The notes: generated by a model from the letters alone, not told the origin. A stretch of DNA of 64,000 nt from Vanessa cardui (GCF_905220365.1 NC_061141.1:3851501-3915500); one strand, 5' to 3'; shown: positions 36,701 through 44,103, numbered from the stretch's first letter. Made by a program: numbers and translations.

Positions 36701-39700
36701 ATGAAATTCGATGACAATCTTTTTTAGTTTTCACAATTTTATTTTTAGATGTTGGTTCCTGCTACCGCCGAAGACTTAAAAATTGGTGGAAAAATTGTGT
36801 TGAACAATGAAGATATTGCAGCTCATACTCAGGTAATACTTAAAAAATGAATTACATTGGTTTTCATTTCATAGGTGACAAACAATCAGAAAGTTCACTT
36901 GATGGAAAGTGAAGCGTTGCCGGCTATTAAGGCAAGAGTATGTTTTTTTTGGAAGGTTCCCAAGTCATATCGGTTCGAAAAACCTGCCACTGTAAGCTGG
37001 TTGTAAAGTTCTGAGTGGTTGTGCGAGGAGAAAATGTCTGGATATATGAATTTTTTGTCTTTCATTGTCCATTTTCTTTGTGCTTAAAAGAATGAGGAGA
37101 GCATTTTAGGTGTATGACTGGAACAATTATGATTACAATTTTTGTCAATGAACATTGTTCTGCTTTCCTCACCAAAACAAGGGAGTCATTTCTTATAATT
37201 ATCTTCTTTAATTATTAACTCAACGAAGCATAAGGCACTAGTCCCTTTTCTTATATGAAGACTCTCTTTTGCTTCACAATTGCAACATAGTTATTAATAA
37301 TCTATATAGTCTTTTTTTATGGTACAGTTTGGCGGACGAGCATATGGGCCACCTAATGGTAAGTGGTAACCATCGCCCATAGACAATGACGCTGTAAGGA
37401 ATATTAACTATTCCTTACATCGTCAATGTGCCACATGCCTTGGGAACTAAGATGTTATGTCCCTTGTGCCTGTAGTTACACTGGCTCACTCACCCTTCAA
37501 ACCGGAACACAACAATACTGAGTACTGTTATTTGGCGGTAGAATAACTGATGAGTGGGTGGTACCTACCCAGACGGGCTTGCACAAAGCCCTACCACCAA
37601 GTAAATATAGGTACTATAAATATCTAATATAAGTCTATATAGGTACTATCCATATCTTCAAATTTTTTACTATGAAACAACAATATTCAGTAAAGTGGTG
37701 TTCCAGTTTGAAGGACAAGTGAGCCAGTGTAACTACAGGTACAAGGGACATAACATCTTAGTTTCCAAGGTTGGTGACGCATTGTGTGAGAACTAACCAA
37801 CAAGTAGCCCATTGTCTTGACCTTCTATCTTTTTTCTAGACTTGGAATATGAAGCAAATATACCTGAAACATCAATTGCAGACTTCACTACATAGTATAA
37901 AACAAAGTTGCTTGTATGCTTAAATCCTTAAAACTACGCAACAGATTTTGATGCGGTTTTTGGGTTAGAGTGATTCGAGAATAAGGTTTTTATATATAAC
38001 ACATGGATAATTTAGTAAAGAAACACTGTAATGGTCATATCATTGCTAGTGAAAAATAGAAGCTATAATCTTTAATACAGGAAGTCGCGTTAGCCACTAC
38101 GTCGGAAGTCAGCAGTGCCGTTCAGATTCGCGTGCCGGTGGTCGCGACGGTCGTGCCCAAGATCAGACCCGGCGGGAAGCTGCAGCTCTCTGTGGAGGAA
38201 CCTCACCACGTCTATCACAGCACTTTGTCTTCTAACGGTATAGATTCTGCAAGAAAAACAAGATTAATAACTTTGTATGACTTGAGTTTGACCAAAAAAT
38301 AATTTTATTAGTATTTCGTTCGAATTTTACATTGATGAAAATCTACTTATAAGCTAAAATTTTTTAAAATTTTATTGGTTATTCAACAAACAAAAACAAC
38401 AACAACAACAGCCTGTAAATTCCCACTGTTGGGCTAAAGGCCTCCTCTCCCTTTGAGGAGAAGGTTTGGAACATATTCCACCACGCTGTTCCAATGCGGG
38501 TTGGTCGAATGCACATGTGGCAGAATTTCTATGAAATTTGTCACATGCAGGTTTCCTCACGATGTTTTCCTTCACCGCTGAGCACGAGATGAATTATAAA
38601 GACAATATTCAAACATGCAACTTATTCACACTATTTTATACACATCTATAGTAGTTTGCTTAGAAAATACAGTTTTCTGTAAAATTATTTGTCTAAGGCA
38701 TTCGAATACTTTTAAAATTAAATAAAAATCTTAAACAGCCCAACGATTTAAATGAAGATCCTCATAGAGGCTTATAGACCATTTATTATAGAAACATGTT
38801 TTGTAGGAGGTGAACAGAAAGAAAACCCATGCAATGCTTCTGCGGGGCCCTCTATCCCCACTAACCTCCCTCCCCTCGAGCCCCTGCGTCGTCTTGACCT
38901 GAATTTAAATGAACATAATATAAGAACTGGTAAGTGGAAGGTTAACCGTTTTGGGTGTATGGCACTTTTTAGTAGTTCCCAAGTATGGTGGCACATGAAT
39001 GATGTAAGGAATGATTGATATTTATCATAGCGTCATTGTCTATGGGCGATTGTGACCATCAGACATTACAAAAAAGCAATAATATGAAAATGATATGCCT
39101 TATGAAGAAATATAACCTGTTCCTGATAGTAAACCTGTTGACTTCCAGGCAGGATATATTAATATAATAATTGTATTAACTAACATGACTTTTTTTAAAT
39201 GTTGAAAAAGAGTAACTACTGAGTTTCTTGCCGGGACTTCTCGGTAGAATCTACTTTCCGAACCGGTGGTAGCTTCACTTAATTGTTAAATGACGATTCA
39301 AAAGTGCTTGAAAAAGCCCACTTGAATAAAGTATATTTTGATTTTGATTTTCATTTTGAAATATTGTACTGCCTTGATGTTGGATCATTTTCCGTATTCT
39401 TGGTCTTATATTCTTTGTCTGTCTGTATTTATATTAAACAAAGGGTCTTAGACTAGATCTCAGGGATCGCCGATGTACAGATTTTGATATAGGTACGTTA
39501 CTACTTTGCTGGATGAGTAGTTAACATTAACTTGATTTTTTGCCTCCGTCAGCTTACTTAACGATGTGTTCAAGTAAAGTAGCGTAAAGTACTTGAGCAA
39601 CAGTATATGCACAACAATTCTAGATATGGTGCTTAAGCTAGTTGTATACAAATGTTCATATATACAAATCATGAAGCGATTATCTCTGTTCCATGAGCTC

Positions 39701-42700
39701 ACGGGCTTTCATAACTGCAGCTTGGAAGTGATGCATGAGTCCCAATCGATTAAAAGTTGACTGTACTGAACTACACTTAATATCTGATGGTCACAAGTGC
39801 TTTAGCTACTTACATTGGGATCAGAGTAATGTATGTGATGTTGTCCCATATTGTCCCATATTTCTTCTCCAAGAGTTTCCCTTCCTCTTATCTTAGCTAT
39901 ATTAGCTACTAGCTTTTGCCCGCGACTTCGTTCGCGTGGACTTCAGGTTCGTCCCGTCTAGTCTAGTAATCGCTTGAAATCGCTTCGTAAATAAGCCATT
40001 ATTTCTCGTACAAAGTAAAGGATAAAAAATGGTTATTGTGAGTTATTCCTAAGAGATAAACATATACCATCACGGACTTTTTTGTAGACCTTTTTAAGTT
40101 GTACAATACTGTAGTACATTGTTTTGATCTATCTTGTAGGATTCAGTCAGCGTTTGCAATGTGACCTCACATTGTGTTTGACCTCACATTAGAAACCTCA
40201 AAAATTGTAGCCTATGTGTTATTCTGATGTATAAGCTATATTGTGGTAAAGTTTCATTCAAATCCATTCAGTAGTTTTTACGTGAAAGAGTAACAAACAT
40301 CCATACATACAAACTTTCGCCTTTATAATAGTAGTAGGATTACACTTAGAAGTTGAAGTACCGATGACGGGAAGTAGAACTACTGGAGAGTGTCTATCAT
40401 TTGACGTTACGCCAGTCGATCGGTCTGCTTACCACTTGGAGTGTTCCAGGTCGTTCGTTCTCGCCGGCGCCTTCGTCGCCTCTCGACCTCATCTCCCTCG
40501 ATCTCTTCGAGCCCATCGGATGCATTCCGCTCGGTAAGCACTAGAAGTAAGGATAAACTTATAACGCCAAGTTTCCGACTCCGCAAAGTCAATAAATCCT
40601 TCTTGGGGCAAGGTATCCGTTTCTATAATAAAATTCCGCAGAAATTTTTAACTTTGCCGTTTAGTAAATTCAAATCGTTTGTAAAAAATACATTGGTAGA
40701 AAAAGCATATTATTCGATACAAGATTTTGTAGATGATAAAAAAGCGTGGAGTTAATACCTGTTTGACTTCCAAGCAGGATACATTAATTGAAATAATTGT
40801 ATTTAATTAACATGACGTTGTATTTTTTAAATGTTAAAAAAGAGTAACTACTGAGTTTCTTGCCGGTTCTTCTCGGTAGAATCTACTTTCCGAACCGGTG
40901 GTAGCTTCACTTAATTGTAAAATGACGATTCATGCTTATAAAAGCCTACTTGAATAAAGTTTATTTTGCTTTTGATTTTGATTTTGAAGAATTTGATTAT
41001 ATTAGTAATCATTATTAGTATTCATGGTAGGTTATATCCCTCTTCATAATTTGACATACGATTTTTATAGAATTTCCTCAAATTCTGAAAAGTAAAGATG
41101 GATGGAATCTGAAGCAACATCTCTCACTGCTTAGCAAAGTTTTCTAAAAGCTTTTAAGTTTACGTTATAGCTTATTTCTAGGAGAAGATCAAATACTACA
41201 TGAATTTTTACTCTTGACGCGTTTAAAATCAAATCAAATATTTGACGTAAATATGATATAATCTGAGATAGGTAACACTTTTAGCGTTTCTAGAACATTT
41301 GCCTTACGAATCATCAAATTTAATGGAGAATTCAAAGAACTATGTACTAACTTTGAGCAAATCAACTGTTTGTTTCTTTTGTATGTTGACAACTGTAATT
41401 TAAAAATCATGCTTTATTAAGCTGGAAGGATAAATATACGTTAACATTTTCATGGCTATACGTTACGTATGGCGATGTAAAATTGAATATATTTTAAATA
41501 TGAATCGACTCTCTGTGTTCTCATAAATAATTCAAGTTTTATTTAACATTTGATCATTAATTTTTAATATTATTTCATTATATACACTAAGGTCCTCAGA
41601 TCACATCGGTGGACAATATTGAGCAGCCCCCACCGTCTGAAGACTCGGATATATTTATAGAAAAATTTGAGGTACGTGATTTATTAATTACTGTATACAA
41701 TTATTTATTTCCTCATTATTTACGATGTATAATGGACGAACCCATGAGCCACCGCCCTTAGACACTGGCCCTGTAAGAAATATTAATCATTCCATACATT
41801 GCCAATACATCACCGAGCTTTGGAACTAAGATGTTATGTCCCTTGTGCTGTAGTTACACTGGCTCACTCACCCTACAAACCGGAACACAACAATACTGAG
41901 TACTGTTGTTTGGCGGTCAAATATGTGTCAGTGAGTGGGTGGTACCAACTCAGGATTGCATAAAGCCCTACCACCAAGTAAGTTAAATAGGTAAATTTTA
42001 TACGGCGTTGGTCCAGCGCCTTATCTCTCTCTAGTGTGGGATTACCATTTGAACTCAGATAATGCAATGCATCTGTATTTCGGCAAGCACTAGTACACAA
42101 TAAAGTATCCAGATTTCTCGTCTGAATGTATTTAAGAACACATTCATTATTAACGACGACACGACCTCCGTGGTCGAGTGGTGTGTACACCAGTTTTCAT
42201 GGGTACGCCACTCTGAGGTCCCGGGTTCGATTCCCGGTCGAGTCGATGTAGATTACCATCAGTTTTCTATGTTGTCTTGTGTCTGGGTGTTTGTGGTACC
42301 GTCGTTACTTCTGATTTCCATAACACAAGTGCTTCAGCGACTTACATTGGGATCAGAGTAATGTATGTGATGTTTTCTCATATTATATAAAGATTTAAGC
42401 ACAGACAGGTAAAGATAGTCAGCGAGAATCAATATACAATATATGAATAATATATTCTGTTGTGGTGGTTAAATTATGGGACAATCCTTGTATATTTGTT
42501 TGAATGTAGGGGGTAACCTCTGAAATTAATGATGAAATTGTAAAAACGTTTTCACCATTGAATTCTAGTATATTTATAAATGTTATGGGTTGTATCATAT
42601 CATTTTCTTCATTATTAAATTGCATCCCTAGCACTACTATTATATACTATGCACTAGTATTATATACATGTATTATTATTTTTTTTTTCCTTTTTAGGAA

Positions 42701-42727
42701 ATTATCCCGCTCTCTGATTCGGATTAA
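27729..42727 (+). CDS. Five-finger C2H2 zinc-finger protein gene, 15 coding exons (whole gene span)
   Basis: Spliced from exons 27729-27793, 27917-28001, 28606-28788, 29953-30058, 31437-31568, 32365-32528, 33421-33532, 35233-35342, 35810-35907, 36364-36664, 36749-36832, 38081-38237, 38807-38929, 41592-41671 and 42698-42727. Every junction has AG/GT borders and matching phase, and the sum is 1830 nt (609 residues plus stop). The protein has an acidic N-terminus, then a basic segment rich in Lys/Arg/Tyr just before five tandem C2H2 fingers (roughly residues 187-325) with TH(T/S)(D/N)E(R/K)P-type linkers. A Ser/Pro-rich and then Val/Lys/Gly-rich C-terminal half ends in SDSD. Tandem C2H2 fingers with such linkers normally bind DNA in the nucleus, so a transcription regulator is inferred. 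Introns carry many SINE, LINE and MITE copies. I do not recognise the orthologue. The 5' UTR may have further upstream exons. Very sure of exons 5-8, sure of the rest except the start and the last intron. Confidence 0.9.
27917..28001 (+). CDS. Zinc-finger gene exon 2
   Basis: A polypyrimidine tract and TTTCAG acceptor precede 27917, and a good donor GAA|GTACGT follows 28001. It enters in phase 2 and leaves in phase 0, adding about 28 residues that begin IREVCLIDKYDKKYLGNEP. No known domain. The phase fit to exon 1 on one side and exon 3 on the other is the main support. Confidence 0.78.
28225..28360 (+). repeat. Repeat E, diverged (intron 2)
   Basis: CGAATGCAAAAGTAATTCTA, CTGTTTGTCTGTTGTTCTTT, TTCTAAAACGCGAACGGAAC. 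Open frames across it are not coding. Confidence 0.65.
28606..28788 (+). CDS. Zinc-finger gene exon 3
   Basis: About 61 codons in phase 0, noticeably GC-richer than the flanking DNA. The product is acidic and Gly/Thr-rich (for example GFFSEGLDPQARFAWTEEDG and TFGTDLDAALTTEIK), like an activation or interaction region. The donor is AAG|GTATGA. The acceptor is either the AG at 28604-28605 (used here) or the AG at 28610-28611, six bases on; both keep the frame, so the first two residues (LE) are uncertain. Confidence 0.85.
28821..29052 (-). mobile_element. LINE-D 3' end (intron 3)
   Basis: TCAAAATCAAAATATACTTT through CCACGCTTTTTTATCGTCTG, antisense in intron 3, starting 30 bases after the exon 3 donor. 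Confidence 0.84.
29757..29920 (-). pseudogene. RTE-type retrotransposon C-terminal ORF fragment (intron 3)
   Basis: The minus strand encodes MDVDGYRGRGRPRKRWMDCV, then KDDMVRKNVTCEMTSDREVW and a stop at 29757-29759. GRPRKRWMDCV-like motifs mark the C-terminus of RTE/Jockey-like endonuclease-reverse transcriptase proteins. Only about 54 codons survive. Confidence 0.75.
29953..30058 (+). CDS. Zinc-finger gene exon 4 (two possible donors)
   Basis: The acceptor TTATTTACAG is followed by EDTSSSGYDITRNELTLQ. The longer form runs to donor AACG|GTATGA at 30059 and adds a Ser/Thr/Asn-rich stretch (SKSQVESNPVSSTSTSN). An internal donor CAGA|GTAAGT at 30008 is closer to consensus and leaves the same phase 1. 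The long form is listed because its extra residues stay open and look like ordinary linker; the short form would lack 17 residues. Confidence 0.82.
30195..30458 (-). mobile_element. SINE-B (intron 4), diverged
   Basis: The tail end, the TCACGATGTTTTCCTTCACC core and a TTTGAAACCGCAATCATCGG head are visible on the minus strand. Confidence 0.8.
30751..31087 (+). mobile_element. MITE-1 copy 1 (intron 4)
   Basis: 337 bp with terminal inverted repeats TATAGTACGACACAACTTAG and TTTGTGTCGTACTATA, extending inwards through AAACCGAT and ATCGGTTTT. No ORF, so a non-autonomous DNA transposon. A palindromic-type end with flanking TA suggests a Tc1/mariner-like mover, but that is inferred. Confidence 0.85.
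31101..31375 (+). repeat. Repeat C, complete (intron 4)
   Basis: AGTGGTAGGACTTTGTGCAA to CCAACCTAGGTACCATAAAA. It starts 13 bases after the end of a MITE-1 copy. Confidence 0.85.
31437..31568 (+). CDS. Zinc-finger gene exon 5: basic segment and first half of finger 1
   Basis: The acceptor TTAATTTCCAG and donor ATCT|GTAAGT are both strong. Phase 1 to phase 1, 132 nt. It encodes a basic stretch around RYHYVKYVKRHGRTVKLWEC and stops inside finger 1: the second zinc-binding Cys codon is split (T here, GC in exon 6). Because its length divides by three, skipping this exon would keep the frame but remove the first half of finger 1. An inverted pair of MITE copies brackets it (30751-31087 and 31983-32226). 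Confidence 0.94.
31735..31866 (-). mobile_element. Other LINE 3' UTR remnant (intron 5)
   Basis: TGCCACCGGTTTGGAAAAGG and CTGACCTGAGAAGAACCAGC resemble, but are not the same as, the LINE-D UTR; a related family. Confidence 0.5.
31983..32226 (-). mobile_element. MITE-1 copy 2 (intron 5), inverted and internally deleted
   Basis: 244 bp. Same inverted ends (TATAGTACGACACAACTTAG, TTTTGTCATACTATA); the interior runs opposite to copy 1 (GGATAGCGTACTTAATTCGT) and lacks about 90 bp. Confidence 0.84.
32365..32528 (+). CDS. Zinc-finger gene exon 6: rest of finger 1, finger 2, start of finger 3
   Basis: The acceptor TTCCTTCCACCAG and donor GAG|GTATGG frame 164 nt. With the T from exon 5 it completes the CGIC pair, then finger 1 (C-x2-C-x12-H-x3-H ending HLPTH). 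Finger 2 reads FHCDECSKSF with its HRAIH pair, and finger 3 starts with YACE. GC content is far above the surroundings, as expected for a conserved coding exon. Confidence 0.96.
32575..32770 (-). repeat. Probable retroelement 3' fragment (intron 6)
   Basis: On the minus strand ATCAGTCTCCTCTGATGGGA through GGTTTTAGTGGGTAGGAATC, a GC-richer block in no coding frame with its neighbours. Assigned from general familiarity only. Confidence 0.35.
33085..33235 (-). mobile_element. SINE-B 3' half (intron 6)
   Basis: The tail (AGCCTGTAAATTCCCCACTG) through CAGGTTTCCTCACGATGTTG, truncated at the head side. Confidence 0.8.
33240..33320 (-). repeat. Repeat G fragment (intron 6)
   Basis: GCCCAGAAGAGTTCAGGCGC and AGGATGTGCTG match the non-tRNA end of the G family as seen at 63.7 kb. 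Confidence 0.5.
33421..33532 (+). CDS. Zinc-finger gene exon 7: finger 3 and first half of finger 4
   Basis: Phase 0 in, phase 1 out. It encodes VCNKTFNRVSTLISHRKTH, completing finger 3, the linker SDEKP, and then YKCHICPKGFHQK of finger 4. The acceptor is ATAAATCAG and the donor AAAG|GTTTAT is of modest strength. It lies just after a SINE-B fragment and a piece of another repeat, but the exon itself is clean. Confidence 0.95.
33741..34026 (-). mobile_element. SINE-B, complete (intron 7)
   Basis: Full copy from the tail to the tRNA-like head (GAACGCGTGCATCTTAACC on the minus strand). It is antisense in intron 7. Confidence 0.85.
34528..34764 (-). repeat. Repeat C (intron 7), left arm of an inverted pair
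   Basis: TTAGTTGGCGGACGAGCATA to GCCCTACCACGAC. Opposite in orientation to the copy at 34858-35150, only about 94 bases away. Confidence 0.84.
34858..35150 (+). repeat. Repeat C (intron 7), right arm of an inverted pair
   Basis: TTGGTGGTAGGGCTTTGTGC to CCAACCTATACCATAAAAA, close to a family consensus. It ends about 80 bases before exon 8. Confidence 0.87.
35233..35342 (+). CDS. Zinc-finger gene exon 8: rest of finger 4 and most of finger 5
   Basis: The acceptor TTGACTTCACAG and donor AAG|GTACAG give phase 1 to 0. It encodes GNLRNHLFTH of finger 4, the linker TNERP, and YRCNICMKGFNQQSNLVCHK of finger 5; the last His comes from exon 9. Inverted copies of repeat C flank it (34858-35150 + and 35466-35618 -). 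Confidence 0.95.
35466..35618 (-). repeat. Repeat C fragment (intron 8)
   Basis: TGGTAATTGCCAGCAAGCTT to GATGGTACCTGCCAGACG, lacking both ends. Confidence 0.75.
35810..35907 (+). CDS. Zinc-finger gene exon 9: last His of finger 5, then linker
   Basis: The acceptor ACCCAAACAG and donor AAG|GTGAGT are good. The first residues, AH, supply the final histidine of finger 5 (H-x4-H). The rest (NTVKSRNAPRVPILSATETQ) is a Lys/Arg- and Thr-containing linker that could hold a nuclear localisation signal. Leaves in phase 2. Confidence 0.92.
36080..36270 (+). repeat. Decayed repeat related to E (intron 9)
   Basis: TGAACCGGTTTAGATGAAAT and TTGATATGGAGATAAGG recall the E family; the rest is unmatched. It ends about 90 bases before exon 10. 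Confidence 0.4.
36364..36664 (+). CDS. Zinc-finger gene exon 10
   Basis: The longest exon, 301 nt, phase 2 in and phase 0 out (donor CAG|GTAAGG). It is Ser/Pro-rich at first, then has a compact block around FALLKSDNGTPVLVKVVDTK that looks folded and conserved rather than disordered. The acceptor (TTATGATTTCAAG) has a fair pyrimidine run. No named domain recognised. Confidence 0.9.
36749..36832 (+). CDS. Zinc-finger gene exon 11
   Basis: The acceptor TTTTATTTTTAG and donor CAG|GTAATA frame 84 nt in phase 0. It encodes MLVPATAEDLKIGGKIVLNN and continues to AAHTQ. It carries on the Val/Lys/Gly-rich block of exon 10. Its length is a multiple of three, so it could be skipped without a frameshift. 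Confidence 0.88.
36871..37030 (+). repeat. Repeat H (intron 11), internally deleted
   Basis: ACTTGATGGAAAGTGAAGCG joined to TTGCCGGCTATTAAGGCAAG, then TCATATCGGTTCGAAAAACC. Confidence 0.72.
37313..37604 (-). repeat. Repeat C, complete (intron 11)
   Basis: TTTTATGGTACAGTTTGGCG to AAAGCCCTACCACCAAG. Very close to the copies at 4081 and 34858. Confidence 0.86.
37676..37785 (+). repeat. Repeat C fragment (intron 11), inverted to its neighbour
   Basis: GGTGTTCCAGTTTGAAGGAC to TTTCCAAGGTTGGTGACGCA, 70 bases from the minus-strand copy at 37313-37604. Confidence 0.75.
37889..38051 (+). repeat. Repeat F, 3' deleted (intron 11)
   Basis: ACTACATAGTATAAAACAAA, AACTACGCAACAGATTTTGA, AGTGATTCGAGAATAAGG. 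It ends 30 bases before exon 12. Confidence 0.78.
38081..38237 (+). CDS. Zinc-finger gene exon 12
   Basis: The acceptor TTTAATACAG and donor AACG|GTATAG give phase 0 to 1, 157 nt, strongly GC-rich against its surroundings. It encodes a Val-rich segment (VQIRVPVVATVVPKIRPGGK) followed by LQLSVEEPHHVYHSTLSSN. No known domain. It sits directly after a decayed repeat-F copy. Confidence 0.9.
38409..38605 (-). mobile_element. SINE-B, head-truncated (intron 12)
   Basis: The (AAC)n-flanked tail and core match well up to GAGCACGAGATGAATTATAA. The head is absent. Confidence 0.83.
38807..38929 (+). CDS. Zinc-finger gene exon 13
   Basis: The acceptor TGTTTTGTAG and a strong donor ACTG|GTAAGT give phase 1 to 1, 123 nt. 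It encodes a Pro/Leu-rich stretch (SAGPSIPTNLPPLEPLRRLD then LNLNEHNIRT). A second AG three bases downstream could drop one residue. Its length is a multiple of three. Confidence 0.88.
38978..39063 (+). repeat. Repeat C fragment (start of intron 13)
   Basis: CCAAGTATGGTGGCACATGA and GCGTCATTGTCTATGGGCGA match the 3' part of the family, starting about 50 bases after the exon 13 donor. Confidence 0.65.
39128..39357 (+). mobile_element. LINE-D 3' end (intron 13, sense)
   Basis: CTGTTGACTTCCAGGCAGGA, GAGTAACTACTGAGTTTCTT and a (TTTTGA)n tail. Contains AATAAA at 39325-39330 on the same strand as the gene. Confidence 0.84.
39791..39863 (+). mobile_element. SINE-A 3' fragment (intron 13)
   Basis: Only the last 70 bases of the family (CACAAGTGCTTTAGCTACTT onward) remain; the tail unit TTGTCCCATA is duplicated. 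Confidence 0.75.
39907..40340 (-). repeat. Repeat E-like element, long form (intron 13)
   Basis: CTACTAGCTTTTGCCCGCGA and CTTCGTTCGCGTGGACTTCA at one end; TTCAAATCCATTCAGTAGTT and CGCCTTTATAATAGTAGTAG at the other. Confidence 0.7.
40534..40985 (+). mobile_element. LINE-D with C-terminal reverse-transcriptase ORF end (intron 13)
   Basis: The frame STRSKDKLITPSFRLRKVNK, FLGQGIRFYNKIPQKF to KAYYSIQDFVDDKKAWS and stop (TAA 40753-40755) is typical of the C-terminal end of a non-LTR retrotransposon polyprotein. The 3' UTR that follows is the repeat called LINE-D elsewhere, which ties those tails to their parent element. It ends in (TTTTGA)n rather than poly(A), as in CR1-like LINEs. 5' truncated near 40534. 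AATAAA at 40953-40958. Confidence 0.86.
41592..41671 (+). CDS. Zinc-finger gene exon 14
   Basis: The acceptor ATACACTAAG is followed by 80 nt, with donor GAG|GTACGT; phase 1 to 0. It encodes PQITSVDNIEQPPPSEDSD then IFIEKFE, an acidic region. It is separated from exon 13 by a 2.6-kb intron loaded with LINE tails. Confidence 0.86.
41729..41981 (-). repeat. Repeat C (intron 14)
   Basis: AATGGACGAACCCATGAGCC to GCCCTACCACCAAG; moderately diverged. Confidence 0.8.
42161..42385 (+). mobile_element. SINE-A, full length (intron 14), best-preserved box A/B
   Basis: Carries box A (TGGTCGAGTGG) and box B (GGTTCGATTCC) intact, and is the closest copy to a family consensus along with the one at 904. 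Same strand as the host gene. Confidence 0.86.
42698..42727 (+). CDS. Zinc-finger gene exon 15 (stop codon)
   Basis: A long T-run and TTTTTAG acceptor precede EIIPLSDSD and a TAA stop at 42725-42727. The phase (0) fits exon 14, and two AATAAA signals follow. An extra exon between 14 and 15 is possible (near 42511). The acidic SDSD end fits the tail of exon 14. Confidence 0.8.
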   Translation, partial: EIIPLSDSD

Positions 42728-42786
42728 AAACTTCAATTCTGCTGACGTTAATGATGTAATTAGTTATAAGCAATAATATGAATTTT

Positions 42787-42809
42787 AATAAAATATGTTT
42801 GAAAATAAA
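42787..42809 (+). promoter_or_regulatory. Poly(A) signals of the zinc-finger gene
   Basis: AATAAA at 42787-42792 and again at 42804-42809, 60 to 80 bases after the stop, followed by a T-rich stretch. This gives a very short 3' UTR. A SINE-B inserted about 60 bases further on (42872). Confidence 0.75.
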
Positions 42810-42855
42810 CTTATTTTTCTTTAAATTTTCTACTGATATTCTTACCTTTAATATA

Positions 42856-43146
42856 AACAAACAAACAACAACAGCCTGTAAATTCCCACTGCTGGGCTAA
42901 TGGCCACCTCTCCCTTAGAGGAAAAGGTTTTGGAACATATTCCACCACGCTGTTCCAATGCGGGTTGGTGGAAAGCAAATGTGGCAGAATTTCTATGAAA
43001 TTTGTCCTCACGATGTTTTCCTTCACCGCTGAGCACGAGATGAATTATAAAGACAAATTAAGCACATGAATCAGCGGTGCTTACCTGTGAACCCGCAATC
43101 ATCGGTTAAGTAGCACGCGTTCTAAGCACTGGGCCATCTCGACTCA
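42856..43146 (-). mobile_element. SINE-B, complete, with 13-bp target duplication
   Basis: The (AAAC)n/(AAC)n tail, conserved body and tRNA-like head ending CATCTCGACTCA are bracketed by direct repeats TACCTTTAATATA at 42843-42855 and 43147-43159. The intact duplication marks a relatively young insertion, about 60 bases past the poly(A) signal of the zinc-finger gene. Confidence 0.92.
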
Positions 43147-43175
43147 TACCTTTAATATAATTTCGTAAAATTACT

Positions 43176-43213
43176 GAAAAGTGTTTATAAATGCCTACTT
43201 GAATAAAGTATAA
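43176..43213 (+). mobile_element. LINE-D tail scrap
   Basis: AAAGTGTTTATAAATGCCTA then CTTGAATAAAGTATAAT. Confidence 0.55.
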
Positions 43214-43229
43214 TCTTTCACTTATAGTG

Positions 43230-43334
43230 TTCCGTCGAAGCACGAGATAAATTTTAAGTAAGTGCATGCCTGGATTGGAACCCGCAATTATCGGTAAGGA
43301 AGACACTTTTTAACCACTGTACCATCTCAACTCA
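43230..43334 (-). mobile_element. SINE-B head fragment
   Basis: GAAGCACGAGATAAATTTTA through CCACTGTACCATCTCAACTC matches the tRNA-like head and start of the body. Confidence 0.72.
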
Positions 43335-44103
43335 AGTAGTATAAAAAAGCGAAACGATCGTTCCTTAAAATAATGAAACTTATCCTCGTTAAAAATATTA
43401 ATAAGCATTAAATATTTCGTTATTTTTTCTGCAACTTATTTGGAACCCCTACTAAGATTTGTAGAAGGCAATTTCCTGAGTGCAGTGTAAATAATCCGAT
43501 ATTATGATACGCCGATGACGGGCCATTATATCGTTTTAATATCGCTGTCGTATCGCATTGTGATCGACACGTGAACGGAAACAGTCCTCAGTCAGGGGTG
43601 AGAGGTGTAGTGCGATTTTGTAACAATAGATGGCGTTAGTAGTCTTAGTCTTGATATAGTTCTTTAATGGTAATATGTAAAAGATTTTATCTATTTGATT
43701 TATTACATTGAATTCAAAACAAACGTACTATAATTTTATAGTAAGTGTAATATTAAGCACGAAATTAATAGCCAAATAAGTGTAATATAAATAAAATGTA
43801 TCGCGAATTTTTTACCAAAAATATTGTACGTAGTGTTTGAGAATCATTTGCGGTTCGTTCTATAAATAAAAGTATGTATATAAATTTTCTTTAGTAAAAA
43901 ATGTATGTAAGACGCATAATATTGTATAAAATAAGAGAATTAACTATTTTTAAAAAGGTGCAAGATAAAAGATCTACTTAGTTCAACATTTAAAATTACC
44001 AATACAAAAAAATATTATATACCTTTTTAAAAACCTTTAAATGTAAAAAATTGTACCAATAACAGTTTTTTTTATACTTACTTAATTTAAATTATCACAT
44101 AAC

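Noticed and set aside
40441..40755. 104-residue ORF taken as a host gene
   Set aside because: Its second half is the C-terminal end of a LINE polyprotein, followed by that LINE's 3' UTR and tail.
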